A stretch of DNA of 64,000 bases, from contig OX485808.1 of NCBI GenBank assembly GCA_950295325.1, positions 10,544,501 through 10,608,500 on the forward strand, in the 5' to 3' direction. This document shows positions 35,105 to 46,763 of this stretch, piece by piece. The notes below the pieces were generated by a model that saw nothing but the letters and a program-made list of their open reading frames with translations, was not told where the DNA came from and did not search any database. This DNA is from Polytrichum commune. Taxonomy: Eukaryota > Streptophyta > Polytrichopsida > Polytrichales > Polytrichaceae. Both the position numbers and the translations under genes were made by a program. The number at the start of each line of letters is the position of its first letter. The first letter of the stretch is position 1.

Positions 35105-35495
35105 AGGGTGCGTAATTCAGTTTGTGATCTTAAATGGACTTCTATATTTGAGTGGTGTATGGTTGGGCGTAAATTATAGAATGGACACCAAAAAGACGTG
35201 TTGAAAGAGATTGGACTACATGCTCAATTTGTGAACCAATCTGGATGCAATAGTCAACATAATGGGGGGGGAGGGGGGGGGGGGGGGGGGGGGGGACATA
35301 TATGAGCATATATTAACTCACAGAATCTTCAGTTTGACAATGAATAGGATATTCATATGAGCTCTGAGAATTTTGAGGAAAGTGGCACTGGGCACGATTT
35401 GGATTTGCTAATCATCTTGCATTAATTGCTTGTTTCATATCCTACAAGAAGTGGGTAGAAAGAGAAAAGTGTCTGTTTAAGACCCACTTACATCA
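35105..35495 (+). repeat. Dispersed repeat family D, copy with 23-G and 8-G runs
   Basis: Homologous in order to 7,190-7,583 and 36,380-36,735. At the internal aacataatggg site this copy carries 8 G, one A and 23 G (35,264-35,295), where the intron copy has three G and the 36-kb copy about nine. Confidence 0.7.
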
Positions 35496-36379
35496 GAAAC
35501 TTGCCGTTGAGAATCATCTAGAACCAACTATTGCCATAGATATGGAAATCCTTACATGTTACAGCCATAACACTAGCACTTCCACACAAAAATAATTGAC
35601 CTGTATAAGCCATCAACAATGAACATCATGACATTATCCTAGGTAAACACAGAAGCTTAGGGCAGAACTGAAAGTATTATCCGCAGCCATAAATAACTTC
35701 ATGTTAAACAGGACCTTTCACATCTGGAACCATTATCTAGGCCCAGCTTGAGAAGTGGGCTATGATACTGTGTAGAACTTCCACCTCTGTAAACCATTAA
35801 CACTCAACACAGATATTTTCGATAAATACAAAAGCTTAAGAAAGAATTGTGACACACGGCATCTTTGCAAGCCCCCTTTTTCTTTGAAGACATTGAACAC
35901 ATAGAGTCAGGTGGCGAAACCTTTATCATCTTAGTGGCTTGATACTCATTCTGGATATTGTGACACATTCTCACCTGGAGGTTCTGGACTCACCATTTAT
36001 ATTGACATATCTACCACGTATAGTAAGTCCTAATCAAATTTTGGAAATGGGTCAACAAGTAAAAAAGCAACAAGGACCCAGCACAAGGATGTACATGTAG
36101 ATATTCAAACTAGAGCAGCGTATTTGGTGCCTTCTCCACTTCACTAAACTGTCAGTGAGTCTCCTGCATTCCCCAGCATCAGAAGGTTTTCTGGCCAAAT
36201 TTCTGTAGAATACTTTTAAACCTCAACTCCTTGCCTGTTGTAGGCGTGGGATCATGGGATGTGCTTAAAACAGAGGAGCTTGTTCATCTTTTGTTGGATG
36301 ATACAATCTTTGGCTCAAAGTATTATGAGGCTGTTATCAGGTGTCAGTGGTGCTGATTTAAATCAAAGGTAGATATGCC

Positions 36380-36735
36380 AAATTTGATTATTTATCTTAA
36401 TCAGACACCTATATTTGAGGGATATGTGGTTAGGTGTGGCTCCAAGAACAGATTCCTAAACGACTTGTGTCTAAAAGAGATTGGACTGCATGCTCAAAAT
36501 ATGGTAACCGTTCTAGGCTTAATAGTCAACATAATTGGGGGGGGTGTACATTACCATCCAATGAGCACAAGAATCTTCACTTTGGCAATGAATAAGATAT
36601 TCGTATGAGCTCCAAGAATGATGAGGGTAGCAACTACAACCTCGATTTGGATTTGCTAACCATCTTGTGCTAATCATATGTTTCATATTTTAGGAGAAGT
36701 GGGCGAGTCATAAAAGCAACCTTTAAGACCCATCT
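36380..36735 (+). repeat. Dispersed repeat family D, third copy
   Basis: Shares tcagacacctatatttgag, gtggttaggtgtggct, agagattggact, aacataattgggggg and gatttggatttgctaa with the other copies. A truncated relative follows at about 36,868-36,990, and a diverged one is visible at about 45,500-45,850. Confidence 0.7.
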
Positions 36736-37288
36736 ACCTTAGTTCCAATGTCATGGACTTGTGCAACCTTAGCAATATATCATGTTAATTGAACAAAACA
36801 AACTCTCCAAAGTCTGGGATGGAGGCACACTTCATACCTTTAAGTTATGAGGGCCTTATGTGGAGCTTACTCTTCTTAATTGTACACCTATATTTGAGCT
36901 GTAAATGGACAATGAAGATAATTGTGAAGATAATTGGGAAGACTTAAGTATGTGATTTTTTAATGAGAAAGAGAATCTTCACTTTGAATTGGGAATTTTT
37001 CCATGATACTCAGTTGCTAACCAGATGAAACAAATCCCAAGCTCATCTGATTTGTCTATGGAATTGGAAGTGCTCACAACAGGGCCACATAACTTACCCC
37101 ATTCTATCACTTCGGATTTATCATTGTCAGTACATGGCACTAAGAAATGTGAATCAATTCAGTCCAGAAGCATTTACTGCCTCAGACTCTTGGAATTTTC
37201 CCCCATGTTGAATTCCATTGTCATGTGACATAGCAAGAACCGCTCTTTGACACCAATGTGCCTACTAACCACTCCTGACACACAACTA

Positions 37289-38229
37289 CAGTCTAACCTT
37301 GATAATGTCACCCTTGTTAATAGAACACCTTGATATTGTCACCTAAAAGTTTGAAACCGATTTTCATAGTGTAAAACTCCCTTGTTATTATCCCTATCAC
37401 CCTTGATAATGTCACTATTTTTTTTCAAAATCCGTAGTGTAAATGTGATAATATCAAGTATGTATGGTTTGTATGGGTGGGCATGGGTTCGATATTATTG
37501 TTCATGGGTGACCATGGGCTAAAGCAAAGCATATTGGGGGTCATTGAATGAGCTCTCATTCAATGCTTTCGGCATAGTGGGATGCCTTGTGTAATTTCAA
37601 ATTTGGTACGTGTTTCGGAGTCCAAATGCTCAATTCTACATACTCGCAGGTGAAGATGATTTTGAGGTGGAATTTTCTACTGAGGAGCTTGTGCAATTAG
37701 TGCAAGATGGCGAACAGGTTCTTGATTCCATGGAAGTGGACCCATTGATTGTTGATAGCAGTGATGATGAGTCTAAAGTAGTGAAGCTAAGCAATGCACA
37801 AAAATATGCTAAAGATGTTTTGAATTTTATGGCTAGCCAAGGTTCTCAAATTTTCAGCACTCATGAGTTGTTAGAAATGGAAAAAATCCATGACAAACTC
37901 ATTAGAATTGGTGTTGCACATTTAACATCAACAAAACAATGTGACATTAGAAGCTTCTTTGTCTCTAGTGAGAGTCTTTACCTGATCTCAATGACACATT
38001 ATGATGTGCTCTTGTTGTTATTCACAATTTTGAATTAGATTTTACATTCAAAAACATTGAAGTCTCATATTTGTTATTTTTAAAAAATTGTAATTATATT
38101 TTGATTTTCTACATATTTTTTGATAATATCACATTATGCACAAAATGTGACATTATCAAGTATGTCACACCTTGTTTATATCACACTTTTTGGTGAAACG
38201 GAGGGTGTGACATTATCAAGGTTAGGGTG
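37289..38229 (+). mobile_element. pogo-like (Tc1/mariner) transposon relic with TA flanks
   Basis: The ends are mirror images: the left begins cagtctaaccttgataatgt followed by cac, and the right is gtgacattatcaaggttagg followed by gtg. Both are bounded by TA (37,287-37,288 and 38,230-38,231). Extra copies of the ttgataatgtcac motif lie inside each end. 941 bp remain, including a transposase C-terminal exon; the catalytic part is missing. Confidence 0.75.
37650..38038 (+). pseudogene. pogo-type transposase C-terminal exon fragment
   Basis: After an acceptor (tactcgcag|gtgaag) comes an acidic stretch (DSSDDES), then a helical block (NAQKYAKDVLNFMASQGSQI...ELLEMEKIHDKLI) and the terminal motif STKQCDIRSFF. 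This layout matches the end of pogo/Tigger-like transposases, which finish with a KQ-x2-I-x2-FF motif. No CENP-B DNA-binding or DDD region is present in the element, so this is a deletion derivative. Frame continues to 38,038. Confidence 0.6.
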
Positions 38230-38231
38230 TA

Positions 38232-41200
38232 CCTCAAATTTTACTTTTGACTTTGTTGTCTCTTACCTCCTAGATCATCGAACCCCATCAAGCATCTTAA
38301 AACTTTGTAGTCATTTCTATCTCTTTCTTACTCACCTATTCCTCATGTCGTCTTCACGAACCACTGGATAAAATATCATAGATGCTTGTGATTCGAAAGG
38401 AAAAGAATCTCATGTACTATATTCATGTCTGTAAAGTAGATCTTTAAAGACACAGGAATTCAAACAAACTCCTGAAATTATTCATTGAAATGTGAATAAA
38501 AACTTCCAGATGATAAAATCACGAACTTGCGTCATCGCGCTCACAAGTATTGTTGTACATGCTTTAAGTTTCAGACACCAAGACCACGTGGTAGCTCAAA
38601 AAGATGAGGCCTGGAAGATTGTAGTTGTGCGTAATCCATGTTCAAACTTCAAGCCACAATACATTAAATTTATAATGCTGTGTGGCCAGCTTCCTTCATT
38701 GTACCGTAGAATTGAGTACAAATTCTGGGTCATTGTTAAAAGCGTTTTGGGAATGGTTGATAAGAGGATTTTCACATATTCAAGCTCCATTGTAGAACAA
38801 CAAGCAGCGTCACAGTCTAGAGTAGCTTGTTTGAGATTTTTGAGAATATAACTTGAACTTATCACCGGAGTCTGCAATCTGCTGAAGTTCACTTGAATCT
38901 TTTATTGCAGACCCCACCACCTGAAGATACTATCTTGACATGCCTCAAAGATAACGAGAAAAAATATGACCGGGTCCCTAAAGCTTGCGGGGGGTAGAAG
39001 CCCAACGCAACCTTCCAGAGACATTGATTTGTGTGAGGTATTGGAAATTGGGAGTCACGGAAGCGGCCATTGTTTAGAGTGCTTTGAATCTCTTAACCGT
39101 CTCACTAGAAGGATCATAACGCCATATCTGCCAATCTAATCGCTTTCTCCTGGTCAAATACATCTAGAAGCTCCAACAACGACCTCCACCATCGGTTACT
39201 TTCACTACATAAGTTGAGCTCCCACTACCAACATATGAGTCCTGGGCAATCGACCTGCGTCGGTGAAAAGAACATGCAGATTTACCACTGTAATAAATTT
39301 ACAAACCTTCAAGTGACGCAAGACAACTACCCAAGATTCATACGCTTATAGTGTTAATTAGATTTCCCGTTCCTTCTATTATCTTATAAAACAAGTAAGA
39401 TATGTGCAGAAAAAATCAAAAACTCATCAACAACGGCATTCTGTAATACAATGTCTCGACCAATCCTGTCACTAATGCATGGCACTCTACGAAATCATTT
39501 GCTGCATGTTATCATGTTCCACAGGAATTTTTAATATCATGAACTCATGAATCTGAGGTTTACAGCGGACAGGATTCAGTTGCTAAGTCCCCTCTTTGCC
39601 ACAGGAGATCATTATTGTTATTATCATTATTTTCCTTCTGACCTAGTAGCATGATGCACAAACCCATATAAATAGTGGCGAGCTTTTTGCAATGGGCCCA
39701 GCTGAGGCCATCGAAGTGGCAGGCCATTCTGGCCGCCTCGAGGGCAGCTGCTGGTACTTGACATGCTTTCACTCGAGCAACGAACATTCCTTTTACTCGT
39801 CGACTCTCGAGAAATATGATGGTCACTATCATGAGACGAATCTCAGGGTGCCATTTCTGTACTACCTCCCTCTATAAGGGCTTCTAGAAGAAGAAAAATT
39901 GGGCATTTCGTTTTATTTTCGTAAAACACAGTTTGTGTTGTTGTTGTTGTTGTTGTACCTCAAAAAGACTCATGACTTTCTGTGAATTTTATAATAGGAC
40001 CTTCACTCCCTGCGGCCTGTAAAGAACTCTATTTCATACTTGAATGACCAGGGAGAACCGACAGTTGGTTACAGATAAACCGGTTGAGTTTGAGAAATAA
40101 CCGGTTAAAATTTGAAGTTCCCAGGAAAATTACCGACCAATTCAAAGGAATTTGCGAGAACAATCCTCGTTTTCTTATTAGGAAAACCGAAAGATGTCAA
40201 TGTGGAACTGGTTTATGTTGGAAACAATAGGATCTCGACCAATTAAGCCCACAAATCTCCATGGACTTTCAACAAGATTGCTCATAAAATGCAACCTCAA
40301 TTTGAGAACAAGCAATTGGTCACAAGAGTGCTCTATCATGTTATTATTCTACACATGTTTGTGGTCTGACCAAGGTCAAACATTGGCTTGTTGTAGACAC
40401 CACTTTAGATCAACTTTCACTTAGCTTACAATTGAACTCCACTTGAAGAGTGAGTTACTAACACCATAGTTTCGCAACACACATGAGGTTTGTTACCGGT
40501 TGCCCTGTCAAACTTTGGCTCATTTTGAAAACCACCCCTGAATCTCTTCCCTCAAAGCAAAGCCAATAAATGGTATATAAATTCTATAAAATGATACAAC
40601 AAACATCTCAAAACCATTAAAAGGTGAGCACAACAAACCTTGATGCATGTCCGGATATATTGACACTCTTTGCATGTAATCAACTAAACATCTTGGAAGC
40701 TGAAGTTGGCTTAATTAGGTACCCTCGCGCGTTTTGAAGTTTCCACATTATTGCTAATGTTTGACATTGAATTTGACAAAGTGGGCGTTGATGAGGATAA
40801 GTTGATGCATTTATGGTAACCACCCCTAATTGTGGTCCTTACCCAAAAGAAACAATCCCAATAAATTCTTGTCTAAAATATGAGTGATCGGAACATGAGA
40901 GCTTGGGGTTGGTTGTGATGGACATAGGGTCATAATTAACACTTTAAGGATTCATAATTTTTCATGAGGTGTCCAAAAAATGGCATCCTAAGATGTGATG
41001 AAATCCTCAAGTTTCAATTATTGACAACATCCAATAACTTTGAAGAGGTTAACATCCTCCTTGTAATCCTGCTAAGTTGATTATCCTTGAATTGCTCCAT
41101 TGGAACTTGGTATTTGTTGGTCAAGTTGCATTACATCTTGAGGGCACCTTGAAGATGGTTTTAATTGTTGTTGGGCCCAGCTAGTGTTTTGAGCTTGAAG

Positions 41201-41622
41201 TCTAGTTTCTATACCACTTTACATATCTACAAGTCTAAGATTTCAACTACATTACATATGATGTTTTCCAAGTTTTTGATTTTAGATACTATCTCTGAAT
41301 TTGACCTTTAAGCATGTTTCTATTCCACCTTAAGTTAAGATTTTGAGATTTTTGGATTCATGTTCTTAATTTTTTACTTCATTTATAACTACATGTTTTA
41401 CAATGATTTTGAAAATTCTACTATTTACAATAATCAAAACATTTTAAGGATGTAGTAATGATATGGATACCTTGCAGAGAGAGAGAGAGAGGCTTAAGCA
41501 TTAAGGTTTGAATTATGATTATTATGATTATAAGTATAAATTCTTTAAATAATGTCCTCTAATGTGATTGTGGAGCTTTACAGCTCACACTACCATATTA
41601 GTTACAAGGTGAGACTCAAAAT
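38232..41622. other. Gene-free region
   Basis: No supported gene. Holds a reverse copy of repeat family E (40,050-40,215) and a (GTT)n run at 39,935-39,956. A frame at 38,492-38,851 has no domain I recognise. Confidence 0.4.
40050..40215 (-). repeat. Dispersed repeat family E, reverse copy
   Basis: Reads in reverse as the 13,306-13,500 repeat (ccgacagttggttacagat, aaccggttgagtttgagaaa, aaattaccgacca, aggaatttgcgag). The TA insertion site of the family is TT here, so it is uninterrupted but not an ideal empty-site reference. Confidence 0.6.
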
Positions 41623-41878
41623 GGCGAGAGGGTATTTATCGCATACAAGCATACCTCTCAACCATCCAACATAAAAGCCCTCAACTAGTAGCAACCCATA
41701 ACCCATAGATTCCTTTTTGAAGTTGATTTGACACCTGAATTATTAGTTTCAAAGACCTTGAATTATTCTAACCCAAATTATTCCACATTAATCAACCACA
41801 AACCTAGAAGAGGTCAAGTTTTTGTGTTTGAATGGATGTGAGGTACACTCATTTATAAGAAAGGAATTCCCTCTCGCC
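41623..41878. mobile_element. MITE family G, copy 1
   Basis: 256 bp with long imperfect inverted ends: left ggcgagagggtatttatcgc and further catacctctcaaccatcc; right ends gaattccctctcgcc preceded by tggatgtgaggtacactc. It is related throughout to 50,982-51,235. Confidence 0.65.
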
Positions 41879-42724
41879 TATGAACACCCCGGGTACACAA
41901 CTCTCGTATTATATGGTCTTGATTATAATCACTTATAATGCGTTTTAGTCCAATATTGAGTGATACAATTTGCTTTAATGTAGGAAACCCTTGTAGCCCT
42001 TATAACAAGGAATCCAAAAATGTAATTATATATAGGAAATGAATATATTTTGAAGCATATAATTGCATTAAAAACCTAATTATATGATTTTTTTTAATAC
42101 ATGTACCATAGGTCAAACTACCCAACTTTTTGGACTTTTTAATAAAATTTTAAGATTGTGAATGAATTATAATTTTAATGGGAGGCAACTATTCGCGGTT
42201 TATAATTTTAATGGGAGGCTTAATAAATATGCAACCCAACTTTTTTTTCATCTCATTTTATTTAATTTGGTCTTCACCCAAATTTTTGATCATTTTAATT
42301 TGATATAATTTGATATAATTTTTACAAAAGCCGTCCTGTAAGCCGTTTTAAGTACGATGCCCCATGCGTATAATATGGGAGTTGCGTACCCAGGATGAAC
42401 ACAACATGGCCGGTGCCTTATCTTCCCATATAATCACATTACACTTGCCAACCAAGCCAAAATTGCAAATGGAGCCATACTAGATTGATGCACCAAAAAA
42501 CAATTAGCAACATAATTGTGCAGCCCCAAATGTGTTGGTCCTTCCAAGTTTCACCAGCAACAAGTGACTCTCATGCTGTGAGAAGAACATGACTTTGACA
42601 ACTTTGTACAAATTGTGAACTACCACTACAAGGATACAAGTCAACACGTCATGTGCAATTGCAACACTTGTAAATTGATCATCGTAGTACAATGTGAACC
42701 ACCACTACTATATATATAGTATTT

Positions 42725-42935
42725 TCGGTCTAATATGATCATAAGCTACTGGGTAATAGTGGAGAGGTACCCATTTTCAAATGGAGTGGTTAGCAGTTCA
42801 ATTCCCGCTATGAAATCTTCTCTCTACTTGATAGGAAAAAACTAGCTAGTTAGGAAGCCAAGAGCCTGCCCACCGCAAGGTAGGTAGTAAACCCCACCCT
42901 ACACCAAGAGGATTCTTGAGCAGGGTAGGACCAAC
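42725..42935 (+). repeat. Possible tRNA-derived SINE-like segment
   Basis: A box-A-like taatagtggagagg (about 42,753) and a box-B-like agcagttcaattcccgc (about 42,791) lie about 40 bp apart, as in a tRNA-related pol III promoter, followed by unrelated sequence. No cloverleaf can be drawn, so it is not a functional tRNA gene. Weak call. Confidence 0.25.
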
Positions 42936-42984
42936 ATGGTGAAATTCACGTCGGATTTCCCAATGTTAGTTATTTATTTATATT

Positions 42985-43360
42985 GTATTTAATGTCACCG
43001 ATTCTGTTTGTCTTGCTCAATACTAGTAGTTGTCATTTGCCCGTGTAGTGTCACCAACATTAAATGTCAACCGAACATTATTTGTCATTCCTTGTGAAAG
43101 TTTTTGGGCATTATAGATTTACAATGCTGCAATTACCGTCACTTACTAAGTGATTTTCTACCTGAATTTCAATCATCTAGTATGATAATATTTCATCATA
43201 GAATTGTGGATGAAACATATACTAGAATTTGTTTCAATTATTGGCTTGAACTTCATCCAAATTTTCAATCATCCATGACAATACTTGTAAACCAATTCAA
43301 AAGTAGTGTCATTAGAAAAGTTACCACAATCACATAAAAAACCATATGACACTAACTATG
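42985..43360 (+). mobile_element. MITE family B1, copy 1 (ends decayed)
   Basis: Interior collinear with 57,505-57,887 and reverse 63,483-63,816: cttgctcaata, gtagtgtcaccaacat, tttgtcattccttg, gtagatttacaatgctgcaa-like and gaaaagttacca. The ends retain only traces of the cactaaatatgat TIR. Confidence 0.6.
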
Positions 43361-43561
43361 GACCTCACTTTTGGACCCAAGCTTGAAGCATTCTTTCTAA
43401 AATTGGGTGGAATATTTTCTTGAATTGGGACCGGAAGATTTGGTGAGAAAGTGGTGTCACATCCGCGCCTAATTTCTAAGTTGTGGTGTTTGTTTACATA
43501 CCAAACTAAACCACACATCACTCAAAATATTAGTGTCCGACTAAGATAGGCAATCAAATTC

Positions 43562-44150
43562 TTGAGGGGGTGGACTCTTCATACCACGTACGAACTAATG
43601 TGAGTGCAATAAGGAGTATTATTTGAGGCATTACCGTACATAGTATACATAAGGGAGAGGCTTTGTTTTTCTCTCTTCATACCACGTACGAACTAATGTG
43701 AGTGCAATAAGGAGTATTATTTGAGGCATTACCGTACATAGTATACATAAGGGAGAGGCTTTGTTTTTTTCTAGTGTGTACGTTTTGAAAAGCTATTCAG
43801 AATTTTGAAGTAAATGTAGATTCACAAAAGAGGACCCTAAAGTTTAGAGAAAAAGTTGACAAGAGATGTGCTAGTTTCATCCATTATTGTCATATGGTGA
43901 TAGTTCCCAATGACTTGTATATGTAATAAAGGCCTATTTACTTCATGATTTATATATTTGTGCATGTATTGGAGGAATTTATCACATCAAACTGAAAAGC
44001 TTGGTTTAAATACATGAATCCATTTTCTAGCCTATCGTTAGTATGCATACATATGTTTTTCTCTCTATGGAATTCTCGTTTGTAGAGAATTTTATTTCAT
44101 AGTCACCAGCACACATCATTTAGGTTCCCAATGAAGACTCCACCCCCGGG
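43562..44150 (+). mobile_element. TIR element family A, copy 4 with internal duplication
   Basis: Left end ttgagggggtggactcttc and right end gaagactccacccccggg. Flanks tcaaattc (43,554-43,561) and tcgaattc (44,151-44,158) match at 7 of 8 bases, consistent with an 8-bp target duplication. An internal segment of about 100 bp (cttcataccacgtacgaact onward) is repeated in tandem near 43,577 and 43,676, nearly identical. Confidence 0.75.
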
Positions 44151-44158
44151 TCGAATTC

Positions 44159-46539
44159 GGCCCATTTACGCCATTCATCAAATTTCAAGGCCACTTACCC
44201 CCACCTCCCTCCACAATCAACCAACCCTTTCGAATGTAAAATGTACTTTAGATAAATCTGCACTTGATTTCGAGCACTCTCTCATCTCCACTAGGCTTTA
44301 TGTGAGAGAATGAGTGGAGCCCTTGTAAGTAGGTATGCAATAAGAATGTGATTAAGTGGGTGTGATAGTGGGTACACCAATAGCCCCACTTCGTACCAAG
44401 ATCCCCTCCCCCAACATGGAAATTGGTATAAACTCTAAGTGGTACTCCTTAGTGTAAGTACCACGAAATCGGAAGCAAATGTGTGCTCCCGTTATACAAC
44501 CTTATTCTCATGTACGGAACCGTAGGTGATAAGTGGGTTCAACACTAATTAATTCATTCTTTAGGAACATGCCATGTGTCAAGAAAACCTTAGCATGGAA
44601 TTGGGGGGTGGGGAGGGGTAAGCTTGGCACGGAGTCCGGTGGTAAGTGGAGTCTCCCCCCTCCCCCAAATTATGTTGACTATCAACATAACATTACTTAG
44701 ATATTTGGGTCAATTCATTATCCTTTGGAATAATGTAGTTTTATTATGTGGGCCCCAAGAACAAAGTGCAAATATTGAGTTATTGTTCATAGATACGTGC
44801 TGACACTTGGATTTTTGAGAGGGGTTATATTCCCATCATTGTTCACTAGAAACATTGTTCATGGCTCAGCAATGTTCCACTATTCGTATCAACGTCGGGT
44901 TCTTCTCATTATCTAGGTTTCTTCCCATGAGCATAAGACAGTGAAGGCCCTTGTCATGTGTTAAATATAAAATCAAATCTCAACGATGTGGCTAAGTGAA
45001 GATATGAGAACTAGAATGATCAACAAATTTTGAGCATGGAGGCCAACTTTCTCTACGTGGCCATAGCAATTCGACATTAGCTCCAAAACCAAAACCAGGA
45101 ACAATTTTGGTCTTCTTTAAACACATTTGCCGACATAGATGAATACCAACCTCATGAATCCAAATAGTATAAGATAGCAAACAAAAAGTAACCAAATAAG
45201 GCCCATCTACCTTAAGTCATGTCCACCTTATAATCTAACAAGGTAGATGGGTCAACTAGGATTCAAGTACATTCGGATTTATGCACGAATTCTGAACAAT
45301 TTCAGTCGCCAATATGACATACACTAGATCGCAAAACCTCACAAGTACGGTGGTTGGCGAACTTGGAATACAAAAATTCGAAATTGTGGTTGTGATGTTG
45401 TTGTTTTTGATACTTTTGCCCCCACAAGTGCACATCCCCTACTACTTGTCCACACGTGGTTGGTCCAAATACACTTAAACGTCATATGGTCTTAAGTGAC
45501 TCATGTTCTCAATCGGACCCCTACTACTGACCCATATGTGGCTCGATGAGCATCAGACAACAAACATCAGAAAGACACATGTTTACAAGAAATTGGACTA
45601 TGTCTTTAATATTAACAACCACTCCACACTCAACAATGAACACAATGGGGAGGAGGGCCTACGTATCATGTTAAAGAGATCCACAAACAAGCACTTCCAA
45701 TAACCGTAACTAAATAAAGGGCGGTCCGATTTTCAGTCGGCTTTTGCATATGTTTTCTTTGCTAATGCAACACGGGGTTTAGTTGGAGAACATGAAAAAA
45801 CGGACCAAATAACATGCACGTACCTTAAGTGTTACAAAAAGTCGAAACTCGAGATCCCTGACCTATGATTGAAAGCCTGCCCCCTCCATGGACGGTAGTA
45901 CCCCATGGCCACCATCTCAGCTCTGAAAAAGCTTAGCTTGCCATATCCTCTTTGCTTCCGTAATTAAGTACCACGCCGGCCCTTTCATCGTTTGGGTCAC
46001 CAACTAGTATGCTTAATAGGTCCGGTTGTTAGACGAGTGGGGGGAATTAGTGTGCCTTTCCTCACCACGCCAAAATGGGCCCTAGGTAGTCGCCACAAGT
46101 GTGTTGTGGCGTCATTAGAATCTTGTTGCGGGAAATCGAGACCTTGAAAAGGTGGTATGAAGTCACCACAAGCATATGAGTCACGGGCACTTGTCATGTG
46201 TCGTTGGAAACTTTGTCCTACATCAATGGAAAATCTGCAAATCTACCATACTGATGTATTTGCATTGTTTTGCCACCAACCCGTGACGGTGGTCTAAGAT
46301 TCGTATGCTAGTAGTGAATCCTTTCTATACAACTTTGCATGCAAAAGACGTTTGCATACTATCTCAAGTTGTTGCTTTGAACAACTCCGGAACACCTTGC
46401 TTGAAATTTTGAGAGCGGTCTTGTTATCTTGAAGATAACCTTCAACGTCGTGCGCAGTTCTCACCGTGTTGGTTTACTTCTAGAGCCAATTTTACACAAT
46501 GTATGAATCAATGAACACGGAGATCCAACAACTACACTA
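44159..46539. other. Gene-free region
   Basis: No supported gene. C- and G-rich homopolymer patches occur near 44,600-44,670. A diverged family D segment is visible at 45,500-45,850. Confidence 0.4.
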
Positions 46540-46761
46540 CACTAGATATGATATTTAGTGTGACTTACTATTTGGAATTATGCAATGTTATAAATGTCTA
46601 CTGTGCATCTCGTTTTATACCAACTATGGTCGAATTGGTTGTTTGGACACTACAGAACACTAACATCTTTACTTGGTAAAAAAAAAGTGCATTAATAGTA
46701 AAAAAAGATATGGGAACATGTAACTCCGAACAGTAAGTCACAATAAATATCATATTTAGTG
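46540..46761. mobile_element. MITE with family B-type TIRs (copy B2)
   Basis: Left end cactagatatgatatttagt and then gtgacttact; right end agtaagtcac followed by aataaatatcatatttagtg. About 30 bp of inverted repeat, 222 bp long. Left flank is TA and right flank CA, consistent with a TA target duplication with one change. Confidence 0.75.
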
Positions 46762-46763
46762 CA

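Noticed and set aside
38492-38851. 119-codon plus-strand frame
   Set aside because: No recognisable domain and no neighbouring exon; reported only as unannotated sequence.
39692-39877. 61-codon plus-strand frame with a vague Agenet-like EVAGHSGRLEGSCWY stretch
   Set aside because: Too short, no splice partners, and an overlapping antisense frame of similar quality.
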